From Lysobacterales bacterium (GTDB lineage Bacteria; Pseudomonadota; Gammaproteobacteria; Xanthomonadales; Xanthomonadaceae): 9,647 bases of DNA. The position numbers were made by a program, and so were the translations under genes. This document shows, in pieces, positions 1-6,530 of this stretch (position 1 is the stretch's first letter; every line of letters starts with the position of its first letter). The notes below the pieces were generated by a model, which saw only the letters and a program-made list of their open reading frames with translations, made no database searches and was not told where the DNA came from. The stretch covers positions 1 through 9,647 of the forward strand of contig JAGRJX010000137.1 of assembly GCA_020442545.1 (NCBI GenBank). Direction: 5' to 3'.

Positions 1-230
1 CTGGATCATCGGAAGGTACCGGGTGTTGTGGGCTGCATGGCCGGCAGGCGCGCCGCTGGACGCCTTTGCCGGGGCAAGAACGCCAGGGAACGCGCGACAT
101 ACGGAAATTAGCCGCCCATTGTACCCGGTATTTGGGTCAAAGCGGCGTTGTGCTGACCGTCCGTTCAGTTCGGCCGTGGAAGCCGGACTTGGCTGCTAAA
201 GTACGCGCTGATCCACCGCCCGAAGCCGCC

Positions 231-455
231 ATGAGCAAGCCGAGCTTCCCGATCCCGCCCATGTTGATCGCCATCGATGGCTTTGGCTGCCTGCTGCTGG
301 TGCTGGGCGTTCTCGGCCTGACTGGTGGCGTGGCCGGGTTTCCGGCGCTGTCCATGCCGGTGGTTGCCTGGACGCTGACGGTGCTGGGTGGGCTGACGAT
401 CCTTGGCTGCCTCGTGTTGATGGTGGTCATTCTCAAGAATCGCGCACGCCAATAG
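231..455 (+). CDS. small two-helix inner-membrane protein, possibly DUF1418-like
   Basis: A 74-residue protein with two hydrophobic stretches, roughly residues 11-35 and 43-68, and a short basic tail (KNRARQ), so probably an inner-membrane hairpin protein. I chose the ATG at 231 because the in-frame sequence upstream (from a TTG at 66) is arginine-rich and not hydrophobic and looks like noncoding DNA. No good Shine-Dalgarno precedes 231, so the start is not certain. The size and the pattern of a proline-rich N-terminus followed by a helix beginning LIAIDGFGCLLLV recall the DUF1418 (YbjC) family; this is an impression from memory, not a demonstrated match. No catalytic residues are visible and no function can be given. 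It lies 53 bp before the cyclophilin gene on the same strand. Confidence 0.6.
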   Translation: MSKPSFPIPPMLIAIDGFGCLLLVLGVLGLTGGVAGFPALSMPVVAWTLTVLGGLTILGCLVLMVVILKNRARQ

Positions 456-469
456 CGCTGACCTCTACT

Positions 470-494
470 GACGACGCAAGTCGTCGATCCTTTT
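470..494 (+). terminator. weak hairpin with GCAA tetraloop, possible terminator or 5' leader element
   Basis: A perfect 6-bp stem, GACGAC (470-475) paired with GTCGTC (480-485), is closed by a GCAA loop of the stable GNRA class. It is followed by GATCC and four T at 491-494. It may be a weak intrinsic terminator for the small membrane-protein gene. Because the T run is offset by five bases and the cyclophilin Shine-Dalgarno follows at once, it could equally be a structured leader. Confidence 0.35.
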
Positions 495-508
495 CCGGAG
501 AAACACCA

Positions 509-1020
<512 letters not shown>

Positions 1021-1024
<4 letters not shown>

Positions 1025-1680
1025 GGCACTACTTCACGGCTGATGCGTTTGCGCATCGCCGCGATCCGGGCGCGCATTCTTTCCGCGCCCCGGCTGTTTT
1101 CGCCACGCTGCTCGATGATGAGCTGCAGCAGCTCAATTCCGGAATCGGGGGGGGGGTTGCTGGTTCGCAGCGATTCCATGGCGACCGCATCGGCTTCGCG
1201 TTCTGCGGCGTCGGCATCCCAGCCGGCGTGGTGGCGGCGATTGAAGTGGCCGAGCTGGCGATGGGCGAGTTCGTGGGCGAGGGCAAAGCGGAGCTGGGCA
1301 GCCGCTGAGCTGCCTGTCTGGTTAATCAACCGCAGCAGGCCGTTGGTGAAGATCAGCATGTCGTTCGGCCACAAGCGCGCCTGGGCTTCCGGGCGATCAA
1401 CGACATAGACGCGGATGGCGTCGCAGGCGACACGGTCGATCTCGCAGACCTGTCTGCGGAGTTCGGTTTCGGCGTCAGTGTTGCGTGAACCGATGGCGCC
1501 GTCCGTCACGCGTTGCTCTCGCCGCGCCAGTTGTGCCGCGTCCCAGTTGTTGCGTCCTGCACCTGGATTGGTTGCGCAGGCACTGAGTCCCAGCATCAGC
1601 CCCAGCGACAACGTGGTCGTCAGGCACTGGCGTGCGCTGGAGTACGGTTTTCGAGACGCTGGCAGCAGGAATCGGCGCAT
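1021..1680 (-). CDS. M48-family zinc metallopeptidase lipoprotein
   Basis: A 219-residue putative zinc endopeptidase. The N-terminus is basic and then hydrophobic, ending in the lipobox LSAC with the lipidated cysteine at residue 35; Ala follows it, so outer-membrane sorting is likely. The zinc motif HELAH lies at 136-140, with Glu137 as catalytic base. The helix AEREADAVAM (159-168) supplies the third ligand, probably Glu160 of the ExxxD pattern. This arrangement is that of peptidase family M48 (LoiP, BepA, Oma1), whose periplasmic members act in envelope protein quality control; the substrate here is unknown. Cys79 and Cys86 could form a disulfide. Near the C-terminus a run of ten C on the coding strand (1147-1156) covers the end of Asn175 and Pro176-178. 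The ATG at 1680 is the only start giving a full signal peptide, although its Shine-Dalgarno is poor. The gene converges on the cyclophilin gene, sharing a 4-bp stop overlap, and diverges from the aminotransferase gene. Confidence 0.88.
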
Positions 1681-1821
1681 CGCCCTATGTTAGACTTCCG
1701 CAGCTGAATCTGACGGTTTTTCGGGTGTTTCGGCCTCCACCGACGCACCTTTCCGGCGGTCAGTTCACTCGCTGGCGTGCATTCGCACGAACCAGCCACC
1801 TCCATCGAAGGAACCTAGCCG

Positions 1822-3024
1822 ATGCTCAAGCTCGCCCAGCGTGTGGGTCGCGCCAAGCCCAGCGCGATCATGGAAATCGCCGAAAAGGCCAAGCGCCTCA
1901 AGGCCGAAGGCCGCGACGTGATCAGTTTCTCCATCGGCGTACCGAATTTCCTGCCCGGTGCGCACGTCTACGGCGCCGCGCGCAAGGCGCTGGACAACGA
2001 CAGCGGCCAGTACGGTTCCAACCGCGGCATGCCCGAACTGCTGGACGCCTTCCTGGCGCATATGCAGGGCGTCGGCATGGACGGCTACACGCGCGAGAAC
2101 TGCGCGGTGGCCGTGGGCGCCAAGCACATCCTGTACAACCTGGCCGAAGCGCTGCTGGACGAGGGCGACGAGATCGCCTTCGCCACGCCGTACTGGACCA
2201 GCTACATGGACATCGCCGAAATCCTCGGCGCCAAGGTGAACCTGCTGCCCTGTCCGCCGGAGCAGAACTACAAGCTGACGCCCGAACAGCTGGACGCGGC
2301 GCTGAGCGAGAACACCCGCGTGTTCCTGTTCAACAACCCGTCCAACCCGACCGGCATGGTCTACACCAAGGACGAAATCGCCGCGCTGGCCGACGTGCTG
2401 GTGAAGTATCCGACCTGGATCATCACCGACGATATCTACAACCGCATGGTGTTCGACGGCGTGGGCTACCACAATTTCGTGCAGGCGCGTCCCGAACTGC
2501 GCGACCGCGTGATCTTCGTCGACTCGCTGTCCAAGACCTACGGCATGCCGGGCTGGCGCGTCGGCCTGATGGCCGGGCCGGAAACGGTCGCCAAAGCGGT
2601 CGTCACTCTCAACTCGAACCACATCACCAACATCCCGGAAATCGTCAGCGTCGCCGCCACGGCCGCGCTGGCTGGCCCGCAGGACGTGCCCACCGAAAAG
2701 TGCGCGGAGTTCCAGCGCAAGCGCGATGAAGTGCTGGCCGTGCTGAGCGAGATCCCCGGCGTGGTCTGCCCGCGTCCGCAGGGTGCGTTCTACGTGTTCC
2801 CGGACATCAGCTGCGCCTTCGGCAAGACGCACGGCCCGACCGGCATGAAGATCGATAACGACGTCGATTTCTGTGCGGCGCTGCTCGAAGCCAAGGGCGT
2901 GGCCTGCGTGCCGGGTTCGGCCTTCGGCGAGCCGCGAAGCCTGCGCATCAGCTACACCTGTCCGACGCCGCAGCTGGCGCCGGGCATGCAGCGCATCAAG
3001 GAATTCTTCGCCGAGCTGGGCTGA
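1822..3024 (+). CDS. class I/II PLP-dependent aminotransferase, aspartate aminotransferase-like
   Basis: A 400-residue fold-type I aminotransferase that would transfer an amino group, probably between aspartate and 2-oxoglutarate. Length and N-terminal layout fit the prokaryotic subgroup Ib aspartate aminotransferases. Visible PLP residues are the Schiff-base Lys238 in DSLSKTYG, Asn175 in the NNPSNPTG loop, and Asp203 with Tyr206 in TDDIYNR. Arg375 in SLRISYT should bind the substrate alpha-carboxylate. The usual G-E-P-D segment near residue 40 reads GVPNF, which leaves exact substrate specificity open; a prephenate or other amino-acid aminotransferase is possible. The start at 1822 has AAGGA at 1808-1812 with nine bases of spacing. 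The 141 bp upstream separate it from the divergent M48 gene and should hold its promoter, but I see no convincing -35/-10 pair there. The glutaredoxin-like gene begins 20 bp after the stop, so co-transcription is likely. Confidence 0.92.
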   Translation: MLKLAQRVGRAKPSAIMEIAEKAKRLKAEGRDVISFSIGVPNFLPGAHVYGAARKALDNDSGQYGSNRGMPELLDAFLAHMQGVGMDGYTRENCAVAVGAKHILYNLAEALLDEGDEIAFATPYWTSYMDIAEILGAKVNLLPCPPEQNYKLTPEQLDAALSENTRVFLFNNPSNPTGMVYTKDEIAALADVLVKYPTWIITDDIYNRMVFDGVGYHNFVQARPELRDRVIFVDSLSKTYGMPGWRVGLMAGPETVAKAVVTLNSNHITNIPEIVSVAATAALAGPQDVPTEKCAEFQRKRDEVLAVLSEIPGVVCPRPQGAFYVFPDISCAFGKTHGPTGMKIDNDVDFCAALLEAKGVACVPGSAFGEPRSLRISYTCPTPQLAPGMQRIKEFFAELG

Positions 3025-3044
3025 TCGCCAGCGAGTCGATCAAG

Positions 3045-3413
3045 ATGCGCCGCCTGCCGCGATTCATTCTGTTGCTGGCGCTGGCCGTGCTGCTGCACGG
3101 CTGTGGCCTGCTGGGACAGAACGAAATGCCGCCACTGGTCAGTGCCGCCGATCCGCGGCACCAGACCGGTGACGACGGTATCGTGCTGCTGGGCGCCGAA
3201 TGGTGCGGCTACTGCAAGCAGCTGCGTGCCGAGTTCGACCAGGCCGATGTCGACTATCTCGAGCTGGATGTCGATACCGATGCCGGCGATGCGGCGTTGA
3301 AGTCCGTTCGCAGCCGCATCGTGCCGGTCACCATCATCGGCCAGCGCGTCATTGTCGGCTACGACATCTACCGCATCCGCGAGCTGCTGGCCCCGCTGGG
3401 CTATCGGCTCTGA
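3045..3413 (+). CDS. glutaredoxin-like thiol-disulfide oxidoreductase, predicted lipoprotein
   Basis: A 122-residue protein with a short lipoprotein signal (MRRLPRF, then a hydrophobic stretch) and a lipobox LHGC, lipid-modified Cys20 followed by Gly. After a linker to about residue 44 comes a compact thioredoxin-fold domain of about 75 residues. Strand VLLGAEWCGYC carries the redox pair Cys54 and Cys57. IVPVTIIGQRVIVGYD contains the cis-proline (VP) and the GYD turn typical of glutaredoxins, which usually read TVPxVFI...GG. The small size and missing inserts favour a glutaredoxin (or NrdH-like) domain over a full thioredoxin. The unusual point is the export signal: glutaredoxins are normally cytosolic and reduced by glutathione, so a periplasmic membrane-anchored form implies a different electron partner. 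The start follows the aminotransferase stop by 20 bp with no strong Shine-Dalgarno, and mdh follows 67 bp later. The physiological role is unknown. Confidence 0.82.
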   Translation: MRRLPRFILLLALAVLLHGCGLLGQNEMPPLVSAADPRHQTGDDGIVLLGAEWCGYCKQLRAEFDQADVDYLELDVDTDAGDAALKSVRSRIVPVTIIGQRVIVGYDIYRIRELLAPLGYRL

Positions 3414-3480
3414 TCTCCAGGCATCGTTCCGCAACATCGACTTCCTCCCCCACGAACAACCCGCAAGAGAGGTTCCATCC

Positions 3481-4461
3481 ATGAAAGCTCCCGTTCGAGT
3501 CGCCGTTACCGGCGCCGCTGGCCAGATCGGCTACGCCCTGCTGTTCCGCATCGCGTCCGGCGAAATGCTGGGCCGTGACCAGCCGGTCATCCTGCAGATG
3601 CTGGAAGTGCCGGTGGAAAAGGCCATGGCCGCGCTGCGCGGGGTAATGATGGAGCTGGACGACTGCGCTTTCCCGCTGCTGGCCGGCATGGTCGGCACCG
3701 ACGACCCGGAAGTCGCGTTCAAGGATGCCGACTACGCGCTGCTGGTCGGCGCCATGCCGCGCGGTCCGGGCATGGAGCGCAAGGATCTGCTGCTGAAGAA
3801 CGCCGAGATCTTCACCGCGCAGGGCAAGGCGTTGAACGCCGTCGCCAGCCGCGACGTCAAGGTGCTGGTGGTCGGCAATCCGGCCAACACCAACGCTTAC
3901 ATCGCCATGAAGTCCGCACCGGACCTCAAGCCCGGCAACTTCACCGCCATGCTGCGCCTCGACCACAACCGCGCGCTGAGCCAGCTGGCCGCCAAGACCG
4001 GCACCGCCGTCGGCGACATCAAGAGCATGGTGGTGTGGGGCAACCACAGCCCGACCATGTACCCGGACATCCGTTTCGCCACCGCCAATGGCGACTCACT
4101 GCGCGCCAAGGTCGATGACGAGTGGAACGCCAACGACTTCATCCCGACCGTCGGCAAGCGCGGCGCGGCGATCATCGAAGCGCGCGGCCTGTCCTCGGCC
4201 GCTTCCGCGGCCAACGCCGCTATCGACCACATGCACGACTGGGCGCTGGGCACCGACGGCGAGTGGGTGACCATGGGCGTGCCGTCCGACGGCAGCTACG
4301 GCATTCCGGAAGGCGTGATCTACGGCGTCCCGGTGACCTGCGCCAACGGCGAATACACCCGCGTCGAAGGCCTCGAGATCGACGACTTCTCCCGCGAGCG
4401 CATGGACAAGACCCTGGCCGAGCTCGAAGAAGAACGCGCCGGCGTCGCGCATCTGCTCTGA
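3481..4461 (+). CDS. mdh: malate dehydrogenase
   Basis: A 326-residue NAD-dependent malate dehydrogenase interconverting malate and oxaloacetate in the TCA cycle, in the cytoplasm. The Rossmann motif GAAGQIGY lies at residues 11-18. Substrate arginines are Arg94 and Arg100 in MPRGPGMERKDLL and Arg164 in LDHNRA. The proton-relay pair is Asp161 and His189, the latter in WGNHSPTMYP. NPANTN near residue 138 is the conserved nicotinamide-contact loop. Length and the LEVPxxKAMAALRGVMMELDDCAFPLL segment match the cytoplasmic-type (group 2) malate dehydrogenases common in GC-rich proteobacteria, not the E. coli Mdh type. The ATG at 3481 has GAGAGG at 3467-3472, eight bases upstream; in-frame sequence before it overlaps the glutaredoxin-like gene and lacks family similarity. 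The gene ends 40 bp before a strong intrinsic terminator, so it is probably the last gene of its transcript. Confidence 0.97.
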   Translation: MKAPVRVAVTGAAGQIGYALLFRIASGEMLGRDQPVILQMLEVPVEKAMAALRGVMMELDDCAFPLLAGMVGTDDPEVAFKDADYALLVGAMPRGPGMERKDLLLKNAEIFTAQGKALNAVASRDVKVLVVGNPANTNAYIAMKSAPDLKPGNFTAMLRLDHNRALSQLAAKTGTAVGDIKSMVVWGNHSPTMYPDIRFATANGDSLRAKVDDEWNANDFIPTVGKRGAAIIEARGLSSAASAANAAIDHMHDWALGTDGEWVTMGVPSDGSYGIPEGVIYGVPVTCANGEYTRVEGLEIDDFSRERMDKTLAELEEERAGVAHLL

Positions 4462-4500
4462 GGTGGATTTGCGTCCCGGAGTTATGCGGGTTGATGTTCC

Positions 4501-4534
4501 CGACGACGCCCGCCTTGTGCGGGCGTCGTTGTTT
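4501..4534 (+). terminator. rho-independent terminator after mdh
   Basis: The arms ACGACGCCCGC (4503-4513) and GCGGGCGTCGT (4519-4529) pair perfectly over 11 bp around a 5-nt loop, CTTGT. A G-U pair and a C-G pair extend the base to 4501/4531. The short T-rich tail TTGTTT follows. Its position 40 bp after the mdh stop makes a transcription terminator the natural reading. Confidence 0.85.
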
Positions 4535-4631
4535 CCGGTGACGAGAAAGCTGCTGTTGCGCCGACGGGAGAGTCGCCACATCGGAACATCGCGCTAGGAT
4601 GCCCGGGAGGTTTTCGGCCACGGAGAAGAAG

Positions 4632-5216
4632 ATGCGCGGCGCGTCGACGGTGGTTCTGTTGTTCGGAGCGTTGATCTGCACGTCGGCAGCATCGACGCCG
4701 GACCGGGTCGAGGTTGACCTGACCTACGAGCCAGCCAATCCGCTCGAAGCGAAATGCGAACAGGTCGATCCGGCTGGTCCCAACTACGACCCCGTTTACC
4801 GGCCACCGATGAGGTTTCCTGTGGACTCTTGTGGGATCACGTTGCGCGAAGCGGAGCGTAACCGCTGCGAAGCCACGGTGACCGTTCATTTCGGCAAGGA
4901 TCGCCGGGTCGCGGAATTGAATGTTGAACTGAAGTCAGGCAGGACATCCTGCAAGGATGTCCTCGAGGATTGGGTGTCTGGTTGGCGATTGTGCCCGGAC
5001 ACTCCCGAATCTGCTAATCATCTCGAGATGTTGATGACCTTGTGCGGTCGGCCCAAGGTGCTCGACAAGCCAATTGAAGCTGCAAAGCCTGAAAAGCCGT
5101 CCGAGCCATCGCCAATCCTCGACGGCGTCCTGTCGCTGTTCAAGTACGGCATTGGCGTGTACGACAGGATTTTTGGGAAGGGTTGCGGGTGCAACGGAAA
5201 ATCATCCGACGACTGA
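4632..5216 (+). CDS. secreted cysteine-rich protein of unknown function
   Basis: I do not recognise this 194-residue protein. It starts with a signal peptide: basic MRG, a hydrophobic core VVLLFGALI, and likely cleavage near TSAA-S at residue 20. The mature part has eight cysteines (42, 67, 79, 107, 121, 138, 185, 187), which suggests a disulfide-bonded periplasmic or secreted protein. Residues 79-122 run CEATVTVHFG...LNVELKSG...VLEDWVSGWRLCP. This pattern (two strands, a small-residue turn, a helix, then W-R-x-x-P) loosely resembles a TonB C-terminal-type domain; that is a low-confidence inference. A lysine/proline/glutamate-rich linker (142-159) leads to a tail ending in GKGCGCNGKSSDD. The ATG at 4632 is preferred over the ATG at 4599 because GGAG stands at 4622-4625, six bases upstream, and the signal peptide begins there. 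Codon use looks less GC-biased than in mdh or prpC. A perfect inverted repeat lies inside the gene at 4941-4963. Confidence 0.72.
   Translation: MRGASTVVLLFGALICTSAASTPDRVEVDLTYEPANPLEAKCEQVDPAGPNYDPVYRPPMRFPVDSCGITLREAERNRCEATVTVHFGKDRRVAELNVELKSGRTSCKDVLEDWVSGWRLCPDTPESANHLEMLMTLCGRPKVLDKPIEAAKPEKPSEPSPILDGVLSLFKYGIGVYDRIFGKGCGCNGKSSDD
4941..4963. repeat. perfect inverted repeat inside the secreted-protein gene
   Basis: AGGACATCCT (4941-4950) and AGGATGTCCT (4954-4963) are exact reverse complements separated by GCA, so the DNA or mRNA could form a 10-bp hairpin with a 3-nt loop. It lies within the coding sequence at residues 104-111 (RTSCKDVL). No T run follows, so it is not an intrinsic terminator. 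It could be a chance palindrome, an mRNA structure or a protein-binding site. Confidence 0.8.
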
Positions 5217-5330
5217 AAACGCGCTACGCTAGGTCTGCTCCGCAGGGGGAGTATGTCGGGAGTCGCAAACATGGCGCCATCATTGTGTGCGTCGAATGCG
5301 CAGAACCTGGCGGCGGAGGTCGGGTGAGTC

Positions 5331-6461
5331 TTGGCCGGACCTGATGCCAGCCGTGATCGCAGTCGCGAATCCAGTCGTGGTCGCGACCGCGACGGCCGCG
5401 CGCCGCTGGCTGTCGATGGTCTGCTCAGCGATCGCCGTTTGTTGCCGTCGCGCATCTATCGTTTCCGCATGCTCGGCATGGCGCTGGCGGCGGTGTTCAT
5501 GGCCCGTGTGCTCTACGAGAATTCGGCCGGCTGGGGAAGCTGGTCGATGCTGCTGTTCACCGGCGTGGTCTGGCCGCACGTCGCGCTATGGCGAAGCCGG
5601 CGCAGCCCGAGACCCTACGAGACCGAGCGGCAAAACCTGCTGTTCGACAGTTTCCAGAGCGGTATCTGGACCAGTCTGCTGCACTTCAACCTGCTGCCGA
5701 GTGCGCTGCTGCTGACCCTGGCCGTGGTCGACAAGCTCAATACCGGTATCCGGAATCTGTGGCTGTGGTCGCTGCCGGCGATGATCCTGGGCATCGTCGG
5801 TGCTGGCCTGTTCACCGGTTTTGCTGTCCGCCTGGAGTCCAGCACGGCGGTGGTGCTGGCCTGCATTCCGATGCTCGTGATCCACACCACGGCGGTCAGC
5901 CTGAACGGCTACTGGCTGGTGCGGCGCGTGCAGCGTCAGAACCGCCAGCTGGACGAGCTCAGCCGCATCGACGTACTGACCGGGCTGTCCGGCTGACGGC
6001 ATTGGCAGGCACAGGCCGACGCGGTGCTTTCCGAGTCACGGCGACGCGACGAACCCGCCTGCCTGCTGCTGGTCGATGTCGATGAATTCAAGGGCATCAA
6101 CGATCACCACGGGCATGCGGTGGGCGACGACGTACTGTGCCGCGTCGCGGGCATTCTGCGGCAGGTCGTGGGCGGTCATGGGCACGTCGGGCGCATCGGC
6201 GGCGATGAGTTTGGCATCGTGCTCCGCTCTGATGAATCCGTGGCCATGCAGCTGGGCCAGCGCATCTGCGAGGGCGTTGCCGGCGCACGATTCGAGGGCA
6301 GCGATGACTTGCGCTGCACGGTCAGCTGTGGCGTGGCCCAACTTGGTCGCAGCATCGACAGCCTGCGTGACTGGATGATTGCCGCTGACGTGGCGCTGTA
6401 TCGCGCCAAGAACGGCGGTCGCGGTCGTGCCTGCGCCAGTGACGTGTCCATGCGTGCCTGA
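5331..6461 (+). pseudogene. MASE2-GGDEF diguanylate cyclase interrupted by an in-frame TGA
   Basis: One frame spans 376 residues apart from a TGA at 5994-5996 (codon 222). The N-terminal half has four or five hydrophobic segments (about residues 47-200). It contains VVWPHVALW and FNLLPSALLL, which match the MASE2 sensor domain of E. coli AdrA/DgcC, itself 371 residues long. The second half is a GGDEF domain that would make cyclic di-GMP from two GTP, with VDVDEFKGINDHHGHAVGDD and an intact GGDEF at residues 290-294 (6198-6212). The stop falls in the hallmark LTGLxNRRHW motif, which reads LTGLSG-stop-RHW, so an arginine codon CGA has probably become TGA by one C-to-T change. The 221-residue product would lack the catalytic domain. 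The inhibitory I-site RxxD is degenerate (GGHG). The start is probably TTG 5331 with GGAGG at 5315-5319; an in-frame stop lies just upstream. Residues 7-23 are arginine/serine/aspartate-rich. Readthrough, restart at GTG 6024, or sequencing error remain possible. Confidence 0.8.
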
Positions 6462-6477
6462 CCCGGACAGGGCAGGC
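6456..6477 (+). terminator. GC-rich hairpin at the end of the diguanylate cyclase gene, weak terminator candidate
   Basis: GCCTG (6456-6460), a bulged A and CCC (6462-6464) pair with GGG (6470-6472) and CAGGC (6473-6477) around the loop GGACA. The hairpin overlaps the stop codon of the GGDEF frame and lies just before the putative prpB promoter. No T tract follows, so intrinsic termination is doubtful. Confidence 0.3.
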
Positions 6478-6492
6478 GGCCCGCTGCTCCGG

Positions 6493-6498
6493 TAAAAT
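6493..6498 (+). promoter_or_regulatory. prpB: candidate -10 element for prpB
   Basis: TAAAAT matches the sigma-70 -10 consensus in five of six positions and stands out in otherwise GC-rich sequence. It lies 32 bp before the prpB ATG, leaving a leader of roughly 25 bases. No good -35 hexamer is found 16-18 bp upstream, so if real the promoter probably depends on an activator. No prpR-like regulator gene is present in the window. Confidence 0.4.
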
Positions 6499-6530
6499 GG
6501 CGGGCTTCGACAGGATCGCGGGACCAGTTC

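Noticed and set aside
119..146. Minus-strand promoter-like sequence (TTGACC near 134-139 and TACAAT near 119-124).
   Set aside because: The spacer is only 11 bp, too short for sigma-70, and no supportable gene lies downstream on that strand.
1..230. Possible genes at the left edge: a plus-strand frame open to about 199, an in-frame TTG at 66 extending the small membrane protein, and a minus-strand frame from ATG at 100 running off the edge.
   Set aside because: None gives a protein with recognisable or balanced composition; the translations are rich in Arg, Pro and Cys as expected from GC-rich noncoding DNA, and none has a ribosome binding site.
1681..1821. Paired promoters for the divergent M48 and aminotransferase genes (TAACAT on the minus strand, TATGTT on the plus strand).
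   Set aside because: Neither has a credible -35 at 16-18 bp, and the minus-strand one would place transcription start at the ATG itself. The region must hold promoters, but I cannot place them.
1765..2832. Long antisense open frame of 355 codons opposite the aminotransferase gene.
   Set aside because: It is a GC-bias shadow: the opposite strand encodes a clearly conserved enzyme, and this frame is His/Val/Arg-rich without motifs.
4599..4631. Upstream ATG at 4599 as start of the secreted protein.
   Set aside because: It would add 11 charged residues before the signal peptide and has no Shine-Dalgarno, whereas ATG 4632 has GGAG at the right distance.
5355..5400. GC-rich stretch with short palindromes (for example GGTCGCGACC) upstream in the diguanylate cyclase gene as an operator or repeat element.
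   Set aside because: It encodes the Arg/Asp/Ser-rich N-terminal stretch and can arise from repeated CGN and GAC codons; no regular repeat unit is seen.
5994..5996. TGA as selenocysteine or as a tryptophan codon in an alternative genetic code.
   Set aside because: The conserved residue at this place is Arg, no Cys/Sec site is expected in this motif, and several intact genes here end with TGA.
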